This document shows, in pieces, positions 1-11,097 of a stretch of DNA of 64,000 nucleotides. Positions within the stretch are counted from its first letter, which is position 1. Each line of letters opens with the position of its first letter. The notes beneath the pieces were generated by a model, which did no database searches, was not told where the DNA came from, and was given only the letters and a program-made list of their open reading frames with translations. Origin of the DNA: Tetracentron sinense (taxonomy: Eukaryota; Streptophyta; Magnoliopsida; Trochodendrales; Trochodendraceae); NCBI GenBank assembly GCA_015143295.1, contig CM026570.1:25303250-25367249 (forward strand), given 5' to 3'. The position numbers were made by a program, and so were the translations under genes.

Positions 1-148
1 TTGCCGAGTGGAGTCAAGATGGACAACTCTGGTGCCAACTGACTAGGCTCTACAAAAAAGTCTTGAGAGAAACATGACAAGACGAATGAATTTGCCAACC
101 CGGTGTCTATCAACACCCGAGCCAAATATTCATTGACTACTAATGCTC
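1..148 (-). pseudogene. Ty3/gypsy retroviral-type aspartic protease, N-terminal part (runs off the window)
   Basis: Read on the minus strand, this stretch is open to the window edge. It carries the active-site motif VLIDTG followed by NSFV, the usual context of the catalytic Asp-Thr-Gly of retrotransposon pepsin-like proteases that cut the Gag-Pol polyprotein. The next residues (DFFVEP, LSILTPLG) fit the family pattern of a hydrophobic strand after the flap. It follows the gag zinc knuckle of the same element at 459-500 but is separated from it by a 132-bp intron-like segment. If that segment is removed, the frame joins smoothly. RT, RNase H and integrase must lie beyond position 1. I see no stop in this part, although the gag part of the same element has several. 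Confidence 0.8.
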
Positions 149-280
149 CTGAAATTTATACTAACTAGAATCAATCCATGCAACAAGTATATGTATTTTT
201 ATATATATCATACGATATACGACATGTAATTAAAACACAACAACGACCATCAATGATCTAATAAAATATTACACGCGTAC
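149..280 (-). other. Intron-like GT-AG segment between gag and protease
   Basis: On the minus strand the reading frame after the zinc knuckle (ending GDARASDDAMQ plus one base of a Gly codon) meets GTACGCG at 280. It resumes after TTTCAG at 149 with the conserved strand leading into the protease (ALVVNEYLARVLIDTG). The segment is 132 bp, strongly AT-rich, begins with GT and ends with AG, and divides a codon after its first base (phase 1). Its length is a multiple of three, but it contains an in-frame TAG about eight codons in, so an unspliced RNA would stop before protease. Coordinates come from reading-frame continuity and the splice-site consensus. Splicing itself is inferred. Confidence 0.6.
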
Positions 281-739
281 CTTGCATGGCATCATCTGAT
301 GCCCGTGCATCTCCTTCTGTCAGGGCGAAGACTCACCCCTGTTTAGCCTGGTGAGGCGGCGGTGTAGACCTCGCAAGCTGGGAAAACTCCTGGTAGGATG
401 CTACTTGTTGAGTTAGGGGCCTACTCCCTTGAGACTGGCCTGACAAGTGCCTGCTCGGGCAATCCCTGATCATATGGCCCTGGTGACCACAATGAAAGCA
501 TCCTCCTGACACCTTCTGGTAATCTCAAGCCGGATGCCTTCTGCCACAGAGAGGGCAGATCTCATATGTGAATGCTGAGGCTAATGGAGGAGCAGGTCGC
601 GCAGCCTGAGTAAACGCTGGGCGCAGAGCCTGGACTACCTGAGGTCTAGGTGCATGGGGCATGTAAGGCCGTGGAGCAGGTGGCACAAACGGTGGCCTCT
701 GAGGTGGCACTAGCCATGAATATTGATATGGGGCAGTGC
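281..739 (-). pseudogene. Ty3/gypsy gag, proline-rich linker and CCHC zinc knuckle
   Basis: This is the nucleocapsid end of the gag begun at 3714. A proline-rich stretch (PPQRPPFVPPAPRPYMPHAP) is followed by a CPLCGRRH half-motif and a full zinc knuckle, CFHCGHQGHMIRDC, at 500 to 459, which would bind the element's RNA. After it come GDARASDDAMQ and the intron-like donor. In-frame stops lie after RRHPA and before VFALTE. Both are explained by single transitions (TGG to TGA, CGA to TGA), the expected decay of methylated cytosines. A one-base shift separates this frame from the upstream gag frame near position 800. Confidence 0.75.
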
Positions 740-1418
740 TTACCCTCTTCTCTGATGGTAAAAACTGCTGAATTGGCCTCTCGTCAAATCTCTCTTCCTC
801 ACAAACGCCTCTGAGTTGGTCTCAACCAACAAGGCCTTATCCACCACCTCTGCATAGGTGGCATGCCTGAATACAGAGACCCTATCCATGATGAATTCCT
901 TGAGGCCCTGCTCAAACCTCCTCGCCTTCATTGCCTCTGTGGCAATCATGTGAGGTGCAAAGCATGAAAGCTCTACAAACTTGGCCTCGTACTCGGCCAC
1001 TGACATCGAATCTTGCACAAGGGTGATGAATTCCCTTTCCTTCTTCTCTTGGGCTCCCACCAGGAAATATTTCTTGTAGAATACGTCCATGAACTCTCCC
1101 CAAGTCCATGGCTGACCCTGTCTGGTCAGATCTCTAGTCCTCTCCGTAGATCTCCACCAATGATCTGCTTCTCCTTCCAACATGAAAGTGGCCCATGCCA
1201 CTCTCTCCTCCTCAGTAGGAGATAACACTGTAAAAATCTTCTCTAAATGTCAAATCCATGACTCAGCTGCCAGTGGATCAACACTCTCATTAAATGCAGG
1301 AGGCCTCATCCTCCTAAATGCCTCCACTCCCACTGAACGAGGTGCCGGAGTAGGCACGGGTTGTAGAGCCCCGAAACTTTTGCTCATGTCTTGGAATGTG
1401 TGCCAAGGCATGATACCT
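740..1418 (-). pseudogene. Ty3/gypsy gag, capsid domain (Retrotrans_gag)
   Basis: This is the minus-strand capsid region of a plant Ty3/gypsy Gag. It contains the family-defining series WATFMLEGEADHWW, TWGEFMDVFYKKYF, and a VAEYEAKF followed by LSCFAPH, matching the Retrotrans_gag domain of the del/Tekay-like type. The open stretch 1228-740 is 162 codons. Upstream, codons from 1414 (MPWHTFQDMSKS) continue the same protein up to a TGA in place of an expected tryptophan at about 1248. The right border at 1418 is the edge of an inserted solo LTR, and the N-terminal codons resume at 3531. Confidence 0.85.
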
Positions 1419-3530
1419 TGTAATGCCCAATTTCATGAAATGATAATCTAAAAACTTAGAGAATTGTCTCAAGGATGCTATAATTAATTAATTAAATTGT
1501 CTAATAATAAACTATAGCCTTACAAGTGTCCTAGGCAAGTTTAGAAGAGGTTAGAATAGAAGTATGACAAGTCCAAATAGTAGGAATGGGTGAAAAATGG
1601 ACTCAGCGTCAAAACCTGTAGACCACAGATCGCTCGGTCCATTGAGCGATCGATCGGTCCAAAACCGATCGATCGAAGGCTATCGACTGGTTGAAAATTT
1701 TGTATGAGGAAATTTTCCAGAGAGCTTGTTTTTGACCGAGAGCTTGGTCATATCACCGATCGCTCGGTAGGCAACCGATCGATCGGTCATAACCACCGAT
1801 CGCTCGGTCTTCGCATTTTTGCAGAAATTTTAGTGAGGGTGTTTTCGTCTTTTGGGCGTTTCACTTGTTCCTTAAAGGCTTTGCCCGAGCCTTGAGGGCT
1901 TCATTCACAACACTTAGAGTGTTTTAGAGTTAGAGAAAGAGGAAGAGGAGATTCTAAACCTAGGGTTTGCTTTTGGGGAGAAATCAAAGGGGTTTCAAGA
2001 ACCCTATATCACTTCAAGCTCGTTTTCCTTCAAGTTCAAGGTTCAAGCTTGTGAGGAGCACTTTCCCCAAGCTAGGGCAGCAACTCACACACGTTTTTGC
2101 AAGGGATTTCTTCCCTCATTTGTCAAGGTCGGTACCTTGTGCTACCCTCTTAGTTGTAGTTTTCTCTTTTCTTTGCTATTCTTTGTTTTCCCCCATCCAT
2201 AACTATAATATGAGTTGTAATGTGTGAATGGTGTGAATGGAGATGGATGTTGGCGATAAACATACATGTGTGATGTGAACATCAATCCACCTAGAAAAGC
2301 ATGATGTAGGTAAATACATAATGAACACACCCCATGTTTGATGAAATGCCAAGGTAAATAAGATGAGTTGGAAATTAAGAAATGCATGCTTAATTAATTA
2401 TGAAAATTCCTAGGGCCTATGATAGTGTGTTTCCTTGTTTTCCCTAAATTGCATGAATATTGACTTGCTCCAATTATTGATGCATTATGTATTGTGAATT
2501 ACCAAATGTCATATTTAAATTCAAATGCAAGTATGTACACGATTCCACGAGCACGGCATGCATGACATGATTTATCGAGGTTTTTTAAGAATGATGATGA
2601 GAGGTGGGACATATCCTACGATATGTTTTACCTCGCTTTTGGCAAGAACAAGACAAGCATTCATAAAGAAGGGTTTCCCTTCCCTCGCAAGTGCATTTAG
2701 GAAGAAGGGTCTCCCTTCCCTCACAAGTAGTTTACTTTCCAAGCAAGCATGGGACATGGCATGGCAAGCATGATCATTTAGGAAGAAGGGTCTCCCTTCC
2801 ATCACAAGTAGTTTATTTTCCAAGCAAGCATGACATGGCATGACACGCATGATACTACATGATACGACAAGACAAGACAGACAAGACAAGTTTTCAAGCA
2901 CGAAAAGGATGTTTTAAGTCAAGTCAAGTGCACGATGTTTTCAAGGATTTTATCGACTTTTATGAAATGCAAGCATGAATATAAACTGCTTTACTTTCCT
3001 GTTATGATCCGAATGGTTTCCTGCTATATATATATATAACATTGTTGTTGTACTATAACTGTTGGTTAGCATTTGGCACACTCTGAGTATTCCATGCTCA
3101 GCCGTACTTCTTATGTCAGCAGGTGATAGCGGAGCGGCAGCTCCTTTTGATATCTGTGCTCCGAGCCCATGGGTGGAGGAGGAGTACGTTGAGGAGCCTG
3201 TGGAGGATCCTCAGGGTGAGGGTTACTATTAGGTTGTGGTAGATTCTGAGTAGATAGCTGTGGGTGAGCTAGAGAATTATATCTGCGTATTTTGGCGGGC
3301 ATGTCCACACTTTCTTTGTTTTGATTTCCTTTTTGTATCAAACTTGGATCACACATGTATATACATAGAGGTTTGTAAGTCTTCCGCTGTACTATGTTAG
3401 AGTATGTTTCTGCTGTTTATATCCTCTTTGTATATGCTCTGTGGGTTTTTATAGGATGGTTTGTCAAGCAAGTCATGATTAGTCGTCCAAAGTTCACTCT
3501 AACTCTTAGGGTGGGTTTTGGGTCGCGACA
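1419..3530 (+). mobile_element. Solo LTR of a Ty3/gypsy element, inserted in gag
   Basis: The segment begins TGTAATGCCCAATTTC and ends GGGTCGCGACA, matching the ends of the LTRs at 12612-15352 and (reverse orientation) 4049-6330. It lies in opposite orientation to the element it interrupts. Length is 2112 bp. It contains a palindrome cluster (1628-1809), a short tandem array of a CTCCCTTCC unit (about 2660-2830), a TA-rich tract at 3028-3038, and the GAGTATTCCATGCTCAGCC block seen in its relatives. No internal region or second LTR adjoins it, so it is a solo LTR. The flanking pentamers (TACCT, CGGGT) do not match, so the original duplication has been lost or the insertion was rearranged. Confidence 0.75.
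1628..1809. promoter_or_regulatory. Palindrome cluster, ACCGATCGATCGGT type
   Basis: Six imperfect copies of a 12-14-bp palindrome centred on GATCGATC or GATCGCTC occur in two groups (1628-1677 and 1755-1809). This is the same relative position in the LTR as the palindrome clusters of the other LTRs in the window. I could not find a convincing TATA box directly downstream in this copy. A regulatory role is inferred from position and recurrence. Confidence 0.5.
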
Positions 3531-3714
3531 CGGGTGCAGTAGCAGGAGGAGGTGTAAGTGCTACAGGTGGTGGAGTAGCCTGCCTGGCCACCATCATGGT
3601 CATTGTCTCAGTAATAAAGCCTAAGACCTATGTGAGGTCAGGCTGCTCATCCCCAGATGGAGATGGAGAAGATCCACGAGTGTGGTATCCACGACCCCGC
3701 GAGCCCCGTCTCAT
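3531..3714 (-). pseudogene. Ty3/gypsy gag, N-terminal segment
   Basis: On the minus strand an ATG at 3714 opens MRRGSRGRGYHTRGSSPSPSG and continues through VLGFITETMTMMVARQATPPP to the solo LTR border at 3531. Basic, Ser/Pro-rich starts followed by a short amphipathic helix are usual for plant gypsy Gag. One TAG stands where a Gln is expected (CAG to TAG). The start was chosen because it is the first ATG after the primer-binding site and leader and leads into a recognisable Gag N-terminus. The protein is continued at 1418. Confidence 0.7.
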
Positions 3715-4031
3715 GACTAGTGTCCTGAGAACAATAGCACACATGAGTCTAACTTGGAACCCCAATTTATCAGATTCAAAATTTCACAATAGTCCAAGCA
3801 TTACTTAGTATGGTATAATAATATCATATATATATATCACATCAAGCCATCAAAATATTTATAATACACTTAGTATTCTAGCGTTTCTAGACACATACTT
3901 GGTTGGACTCAACCAATTTGGACTAAGACTAAGAGTTAGTCTATACTTGGGATATGACTCTCTTCCGGAACCTAATGCTCTAGTCAAGTCGTGATATCAT
4001 TTTCTAAGTGACCCTAATGACCTAAAGCCTA
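3715..4031 (-). other. Untranslated leader between primer site and gag
   Basis: About 317 bp of AT-rich DNA lie between the tRNA primer site (4044-4032) and the gag ATG (3714). I see no ORF. This is where the 5' leader and packaging signal of the retrotransposon RNA would sit. Confidence 0.5.
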
Positions 4032-4044
4032 GGCTCTGATACCA
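4032..4044 (-). promoter_or_regulatory. Primer-binding site, initiator tRNA-Met type
   Basis: Minus-strand TGGTATCAGAGCC is complementary to the 3' end of plant initiator tRNA-Met. It lies four bases inside the 5' LTR end (4049). It primes minus-strand cDNA synthesis and fixes the orientation of the element as minus. Confidence 0.9.
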
Positions 4045-4048
4045 AACC

Positions 4049-6330
4049 TGTCGCGCCCCAAAACCCACCCTAGGAGTTAGAGTGAATCTTGGAGGAGACT
4101 TGACATGACTTGAAAAACCATCCTGCAAAAGAGAGTCAGAGCATGCAATAGCGGAAACGAATACAAGACATAGCGGAAGCAAAATAGCTATCTCATATAT
4201 ATATAAACAAGAATCCCAAGTTATGTGCAACATCCAAAAGACAGGGTTGACATGCCCACCACAAAATATACAAGTATCTCTCCCTTACAGACCTCAATGT
4301 CAATAGACATAGTTTAGATAGGGCCATTTCTCCCCATCCTCACCATAAGGCTCACCTTGTACCTGCGACACATGTATCAAAAGGAGCAGTCGCTCCACTA
4401 GTACCTACGACATCAAATGTACGGCTGAGTATTGAAACACTCAACAGGTACCTACTACTAGCCAACAAGTCATGATAATAGTGCATAATAATAATAGTAA
4501 CCAAGGCAATAAACAATAAGTAACCATAATAAAGCAATAAGTAGTAGATATTCATGCATGCTTGGATCTTGAAAGGTAAAACCTCGGTAAATCATCTTAT
4601 TCTAGTCTTGACTTGTTTCCTTAAATTTTAAAACTAGTTTTCGTGCTTTTGAAAACTTTTCTTGTCATGTCTTGTTCTTGTCTTGTACTTGTGAAAACTT
4701 GCTTGAATGCGGATGCAAATACATGTATGCTTGTCATGACATGAGTATGCACATGCTTGCTTGAAATTAAACGTGCTTGCTTGTCATGCATGCTTGGGAT
4801 GTTAGTGCCCTTGAACAACTTGAAGTCGGGAGTGTAAACTCCCTTCAGTGAAACATGTCAAACTACTTGAAGTCGGGAGTAGAAACTCCCTTCAGCGAAA
4901 ATGCAATAGAAACAACTTGAAGTCATGTGCGAGCACCCTTCATGGAAACATGCATGCTTGAAAGGCACACTAACATCTTGCTTGTCCTTGTGAAAAACGA
5001 GGTATGACATACCCGATGATATGCCCTACCTTTTTACCAACCCTTACGTTTGGCCTTGTCATGGTGTTCATGAATCGAGTCATTTTATTCTTGTTTTCTT
5101 GAAATCAAAACTCGTTGTTCATGCTTGAAAACCCTAACCCTACATGCATGTCGTGCTCGTGAGATCGTGTACAATTAACACATGAAATTTGATAAACATG
5201 GCATGCTCACAATCATTCAAAGCAAGCATTTAATATTAAAGCAAGTAAATCTACAATCATGCATTTCTAGAAAGCGAGTAAATCTACAATCATGCCTTTC
5301 TAGAAAACGAGTAACAATCATTTCATCCAACATATCAAGTGTGTTCATTATGTTTACAATGCTCTTCTCATTTATTTTCATCACACCACAACATCTATGG
5401 CATCCACCTCACCCAACCCAAACCATCCATTCACAAAATTCATCTCATAGCACGTAAAATTTAGGGAAAAGCAAGAAATAGAGAAGACATAACAAAGAAG
5501 GGAAGGAAATGTGAAAGTTGAGGAATAGGGGTACCGACCTTCAAACGGGAAAGAAACCCCAAGCAAAGGGTCGAGAAAATCGTTGTTCGTGCTTGGAGGA
5601 GGTGCTCCTCACGTGCCTTGCCTTGAACTTGAAGATCTAAAGCTTTGGGGAAGATCTAGATCACCCAATGATCAACTCTCCCTCAATAATGAAATCCTTC
5701 TCTCTCAGTCTCCCAAAGTCTCTCTTTAGGTTTAGGGTAAACCAAAAACCCCCAAATGTAACCCCTATTTATAGGCAAAGGGGAGAAACCCTAAAAATCC
5801 CGCAATAAAATTCTAGGTCGCGCGACCTACGATCGTTCGTAGATCTGCTATGATCGCTCGTAGTTTCCTATGATCGATTGTAAACGTTACAGAGAGTTTG
5901 GCCATTTCCGGAATTCTATGATCGCTCGTAGATTTTCTACGATCGATCGTAGCTCACCTACGATCGTTCGTAGGGTTTGTACGATCACTCAAAATCCTAA
6001 CAAAATTTTTCCAGATTTTCACACTTTGGTATTTTGGCCATAACATTTGACTCGTTTATTAGATTTTGACGATTTAACTTGTATTGGACTCGTCATTCGA
6101 AGGGAAATGATTTTGTGTCAAATAGAAAAATCCTAATTCTGAGTCTTTAATTATCTAAGTGGGCTCTAAAGCCGACTGATCTGGAAATGGGTTTCAGCAG
6201 CCCGGATTTTCAACCAATCCGGCTTCGAAAATCCAACTTTTAACTCATTCCAAACATCTATAAACTTAAGAAAATACTCTTAAGGCTTTAATACATGGCA
6301 TAGCATATCATCTAGGTCTGGGGTTCTACA
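4049..6330 (-). mobile_element. 5' LTR of the left-edge Ty3/gypsy element
   Basis: The minus-strand LTR begins TGTAGAACCCCAGACC at 6330 and ends GGGCGCGACA at 4049, 2282 bp, next to a tRNA-Met primer site. It is related over its length to the solo LTRs at 1419-3530 and 12612-15352. Its promoter region holds palindromes (5815-5992) followed by a TATA box (5774-5762, CTATAAATAGGGG). A three-unit array (ACTTGAAGTCGGGAGT units, 4820-4945) sits where the relatives carry different arrays. The matching 3' LTR lies off the window. Confidence 0.85.
5762..5992 (-). promoter_or_regulatory. LTR promoter: palindrome cluster plus TATA box
   Basis: On the minus strand seven or so imperfect palindromes of the CTACGATCGATCGTAG type, plus AGGTCGCGCGACCT, fill 5992-5815. 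A TATA box CTATAAATAGGGG follows at 5774-5762, about 40 bp downstream. Transcription would start just after and run into the Met-tRNA primer site. Binding of a protein dimer to the palindromes is inferred from their symmetry and repetition. Confidence 0.55.
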
Positions 6331-7078
6331 CAAAGACTCTCCACTTATTTATATGTTTTGGCACCAATATGAGAACATGAATTTAGCATTTCTTAAATTC
6401 TTTGGTAGTGTTAAGTGTTAACCTACGAAAATTTTAGTTTATCCAATGTGGGTGCATTGAACTAACTACTAATGTGATATGTTATCTCAAAGTACATTTG
6501 TAACCCTATGGATGTGTCAGCATGTGTTGAGTGTTTAATTCTGGGTTAGGTAGGTGTAGCCTAGAATGGCATCAAATATATTTATTTATTTGTAACGGCC
6601 AATATGTCCATTCTTTGACCATTTCATAGGCAACTTGCAGAAACGAATTGTTAAGCCTCAAGTTCTAAATGTGTCCAAATTTTCTCTTCTTTGACTGAGT
6701 AATAGCATTTCTATAGAAAGCTCAATCCTTAAATTCAATAAGTAAATGCCTCTATTGTAAGCAAGATAATTTAAGCCACTAAATAGAGCTGCCAGTCCAC
6801 AATGAATGGATTAGTAAGTTCAGATAGTGTTGTAGTTAGTACTACATAAAATTTCTCAAGAAATGGTTCAATGAACAATTTAGAATCCCAGTAAAAACAA
6901 AATGAAAACATCCATATGACATACTCTGAGGAAAGTAAATAATACTTAGTTTTGCAGCTACTAATCGTAATTGATTGTTTTTTTTGACCTTTGGGAATAC
7001 TTATCTAGTTGTTGCTCGATTCCCTATTGGTTGGCTCCCAATTCCCAGACTTGCATCAGCTATACCTTCCTAAAGTAT
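6331..7078. other. AT-rich stretch without a recognised gene
   Basis: No ORF or repeat family is recognisable here. It is AT-rich, with several short stop-ridden ORFs. The pentamer after the LTR (CAAAG) would be one half of that element's target duplication; the other half is outside the window. Confidence 0.5.
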
Positions 7079-8960
7079 TGTAGAGACCCGAATTTAATTC
7101 ATCGGTATTCGTGTCATTTATATGAATTTCCTAGAATATGGGTCCAATTTTAAATGCATGTGTTCCTATGAGAATTAATGTGGAATGCCTAGATATAGTA
7201 ACTCCTTATGTAATAATAATAGTCATCAACTTATTGTTATTATTAAATTAAAAAGTTCCGGGTCTATGGGATCATCCCCATTACCTGTAATAAGGTTAAC
7301 ATATTTATTTTCTAACTTCTAGGAGTCTAGGGTTGAAACCTTGGGTTTTTGGTTCTAACCCAATTGTTTTGAGGTCCTCTCTCATTCATTCAACTTGAGG
7401 GAACTCTAGTTTTCTCACCGCTTATCGGAATCGAATGATTCTTGATCCATTAGAAAAAATATTGAAACCCTCTTCGATGTTCATGTTTAACATATTTCCA
7501 AAATTTGAGTCGAAGTTAAGTCAAGTGTGGGTTTTCGAAGTTTTGTCTACTGAAATTCCTGACCAATCAACTTTAGGGCCACTTTGGACTATGAATAAAT
7601 CCGAATTAGGAGTTGTATATTGTAGCAAAGTTTTTCTCTTTTGAATGACGAGTCTAACGCAAGTTGAATAATTTAATTCCAATAATCGAGTCAAAAGTTA
7701 TGGGAAAAATACCAGAGAAGGTTCCGAACACAAAAAAAAATGGGGGTGTGATCGATCGCCCAACACAGAAATTTTCCGGGAAAACGTAATTTTTGACCCA
7801 TTTTAGCTTCCTTAGGATCCCAAACTCTATAAATACCTCCTTAACTCGTGAATTAGATTTCCTAGAGCCTCATAAACATAATAGAGAGAGAGAATAGGAT
7901 TTTATGAGAGATTCATAGAGGAAAAAGCCTAGAGATTTCAAGATTCAATCAGAGAAGAAGGAGACTTAAAGATTTAGATTGAAACTTATTTGCAAGCGTA
8001 AGATCTTAGGGAAGCGATCAAGAAAGGTAAATAACTTTACCTAATTCTCAATTTTATAACAATTAATCTAGAGCATGAAACTAATGATAAGATCTATGTA
8101 AAAAAACATGATTAATAAGAAGATCAAGGAATTTTGATCATCCCTCATGCAATGTTTTAATGAATAACGTAAGTATGGATTTCCATTCAATCAATAGGAT
8201 GATCATTAATATAAATAAGAAGACATAATTTAGATTTAAAGTAAGAAACAAGATCAAGACATGTTATTTTAGGTATATTCCTTATGAAAGGTATTCATGA
8301 TTTTTAGAGATGTTCTCTATATGATTTTTATTATGTATATCAACAAGGGGAGAAAGGAATGAAATTTGTGGTGTATGTATGGATTGAGAATGGAGGAAGG
8401 GATGAATTGTTGGAGTTGAATGGAATGTATGAAATAATTGAGTGATAGATGTAGATTCTTTTTGAAATTAGGGTTACATGTTAGTGTGTTTTGTAAATAT
8501 AATATATGAGAATTATGATTGATAAATTATGTGGTGTAATTATGATATTGATCTCGATTAAAAAAGAATTCTTGATATTTAAATTAGATTGTGAATTATG
8601 TATATTGAAAATAAATTATGATTAAAGCCTATTAAATTATTAGAAATATGAATGTCGTGGTGTGTTTATTTTTATGTTATATGTAATATATTGTTGGATA
8701 AAAAAACCTTTGATGAGAGTCTTGTTTGCCTAGGTCTGGTTAACATAGTGGAAGGGGACGCTATGATGAGATTTCCTATGACCCTTGACTGATAGTCTTA
8801 GGTATAATTTAACCAAGGGTATATTACCTGCACTCACTCAAGATAATGAATATGTACAAGCATGATAAAAAAAAAGCAAGATTACAAGTATTATACAAGT
8901 ATACAAGTACACACGAGCAAGATTACAAGTATTATACAAGTATGCAAGTACACTCGAGCC
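7079..8960 (+). mobile_element. Decayed gypsy LTR, 3' end not found
   Basis: The segment begins TGTAGAGACCCGAATTT, like the LTR at 12612. Collinear matches include a TTATCGGAATCGA block (7424), CCCTCTTCGA (7470) and GAGTCAAAAGTTATGG (7687), which correspond to about 13050-13345 of the solo LTR. One palindrome (TGATCGATCGCC, near 7749-7760) is followed by a TATA box CTCTATAAATACC (about 7826). A two-unit 41-bp array (AAGATTACAAGTATTATACA) lies at 8877-8957. The characteristic GGGTCGCGACA end is missing, so the right border is uncertain. Confidence 0.55.
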
Positions 8961-9394
8961 TCGGATCTTATCTTCAAGCTTGGAAAAAACTCTCAAAACC
9001 CTAAAGCCTCCTCTCCTTCCTCCAAAAGCTCTCTTATATTTGGTTTTGCAAAAAGTGAGAAAATTAGATTTCTCGATACGATCTCCTTTATAAATTTTTT
9101 TACTTAAATACCCTTATTGATGGTGTTTGGCTTCAAGCTTTAGTTAAACCAATAAGTATGTTATTCTCTTTTTTAGTTATTCAACCCTAAATTAGACCAT
9201 TTCTCATGACCAAACATTCAACATTGATATTACCAAAATACCCCCAGAGTTGGAAATTATAAAATACCCTTAGAAGTAAAATTAGAAATTTAGAACACTA
9301 CATATAACACTTGGCATCATCATTGATTAGGACGGAGTGTTTCATCACTGTAATGCAATGGAGTTCTCTACAATATCCCATTCAAGCCTTTCAA
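8961..9394. other. Unassigned AT-rich DNA, possibly a minus-strand LTR fragment
   Basis: On the minus strand a TTTATAAAGGAGATC box (about 9085) is followed by a purine-rich leader and AGGGTTTTGAGAG. That layout resembles the transcription start region of plant LTRs. No ends or coding sequence can be found, so this is only a suggestion. Confidence 0.25.
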
Positions 9395-9983
9395 TAGGAA
9401 CGTATTTGTGTCGGGCTGAGCTGAGCTTAGCGACCATGCTTGAACTTGATTCAAACGGCGTTGAGCTCAAGTTGACTCAAGCTTGTTTCGAATTTTAGTG
9501 TTATTTTAATCAATCCTATATAACTTTAGTAAAAAAAATTAATATCATTTTTAATATAAGATACTATACAAAATTAATCTAATCATATACAAAAATCAAA
9601 TTTGAAGATTATTCGCAATCAAATAATAGAGTTAGGGTTAGGGGGTTTTGCATTTAACTTCTAAAATTTCTTCTGTTATTATTATTATCTTAAAATTTTA
9701 TTTAATATATGTTAAAAAGTATTATAATATTAATATAAATAGCACTATAAAAAAGGTTTGTAGTATAGTTTACTTGACGTCGAGATCAAGACGAACCAAG
9801 CCCTAAACGAGTTGAGCTTCAAGCGAAGCCTAATCAAATAGGGTTTGGCTTTTCTTGGGTTGTTTAAATATTAAAGCTCTAAAAAAAACTTAGCTTGGTG
9901 GTTCGATCTTGAAATGCTAGTTTGAGCTTGGCTCAAACGAACCAAGCCGAGACAAGAGTTAGCTTGACTTAAATGCAGCCTTA
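9395..9983. mobile_element. hAT-like miniature element (GAGCTTGGCTC family), copy 1
   Basis: Degenerate terminal inverted repeats (TAGGAACGTATTTG and, inverted at the right end, TAAGGCTGCATTTA) enclose 589 bp. The subterminal GAGCTGAGCTTAGC and GAGCTTGGCTCAAACGA blocks are inverted relative to each other. The centre is AT-rich and noncoding. The flanking 8-mers (CCTTTCAA and CCTACCAT) agree at five of eight positions, a decayed duplication. Copies at 38754 and 41711 belong to the same family and have clearer duplications. Confidence 0.6.
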
Positions 9984-10724
9984 CCTACCATGGGCTTTGT
10001 TAATTTCTAATTTGTGAGCCAATGTTCCCACCAGAGTCATTCCTTTGGTTCTTCATATGAAGGAGCAGTTCATGCTTCTCCTACGAATGAACACACTCTG
10101 GGAAGGATGCAATATATCCCTAATAAAATGCCTCATGCAAGTAACAAGGATTACTTCATAAATTTATGTATAAAACATTACACAAGCTTATGGAGAGCAC
10201 TGCATAGGGGTACATTAGGTATTAAGCCAATATAATTATAATTTTTTTGGGTTAAATATAAGTATAGGTTTTTTTGGTTAAGTATAGTTTACATGGTGCA
10301 AAAAGACCCCTGTTAAAGAACAGTTTAAATGCAAATAGGAGCTCCACTTTTACACTATCATAGTGGCAATCTTGTAATATAGTGTGTTCCAAAATTACCT
10401 TTGCCACTTTCAATAATTACAAATGTGTCACAACCTTAGTGTAAAAAAGGGAGCTCCGCTTCAACACCGTGAAGCAGAGCTTTGGCTCAAAATTAATCTC
10501 GTTAAAGAAAGGGGTTTTTGAACATCAGTTGCTAGGTTTATAGCATCTAGGGGTTTCATTTAAATAATATCCAATTGCTTTTATTTGTTCACCTCCATAT
10601 AGACTTTCTCTTTTTGTGCTAACAATGCCTACATTTTAAGCTTATTAGGCTTCTTAACTGATGTTCCCCTCCATTAGCCAGGCTCTTTTGGAATGATTGA
10701 GTGGGTTTACCAAGTGGGTTTACC
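9984..10724. other. Low-complexity DNA with one possible orphan exon
   Basis: There is a possible plus-strand exon at about 10017-10141, open between an acceptor-like TTTGTGAG and a donor-like CAAGTAAC. It would encode residues such as QCSHQSHSFGSSYEG. I do not recognise the protein. The rest holds two loosely inverted stretches (GGAGCTCC at 10338 and 10452), poly-T tracts, and a short duplication GTGGGTTTACC just left of the next element. Confidence 0.25.
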
Positions 10725-11097
10725 TAGGGATGTCAATGGATCGGATATTGATCTGGATCCGATCCGATTAGACGAAATCCTAATCCTATTATAGATCCGT
10801 CGGATCAGATACTGATCCAAGATCTTGAATCCGATTATAATTGGATCGGGTTTGGATATAATCCGATTAGAATATAGAATATATATAATAATAGTAATAT
10901 AATTTTACAAAAATATCGCAATACTAATCATATTTTTATTTTATTTAATTAAAATATATTCTTTTAGATATATTAATGTTAATTAGATCGGATTCGGATC
11001 TTGAATTAGTAATCTAATTCGGATTGGATAATTCATAATCTGACGGATCTCGGATCTAGATTCGAATCTAGGAAAATCTGATTTGTTGACAACCCCA
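10725..11097. mobile_element. hAT-like miniature element (GGATCGGAT family)
   Basis: Terminal inverted repeats TAGGGATGTCAATGGATCGG and (right end, inverted) TGGGGTTGTCAACAAATCAG bound 373 bp. Multiple GGATCGGATC-like subterminal motifs flank an AT-rich core. Flanking 8-mers GGTTTACC (10717-10724) and GGTTTAGC (11098-11105) match at seven of eight positions. Eight-base duplications and TAGGG termini are typical of hAT elements. No transposase is encoded, so it must be moved in trans. Confidence 0.75.

Noticed and set aside
740..1228. Host gene reading of the gag ORF
   Set aside because: Retrotrans_gag motifs, zinc knuckle, protease, primer site and LTR show it is a transposon.
1414..3535. 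Target duplication for the solo LTR 1419-3530
   Set aside because: Flanking pentamers TACCT and CGGGT do not match in either orientation, so none was claimed.
4032..4044. tRNA-like CTCTGATACCA sequences (also at 28851, 49389, 62567)
   Set aside because: These are primer-binding sites next to LTRs. No tRNA cloverleaf or A/B box surrounds them.
9634..9648. Telomere-like AGGGTTAGGG, and AACCCTAACCCTA near 5135
   Set aside because: Too short (two units) and inside a hAT-like element or an LTR. Not an interstitial telomere array.
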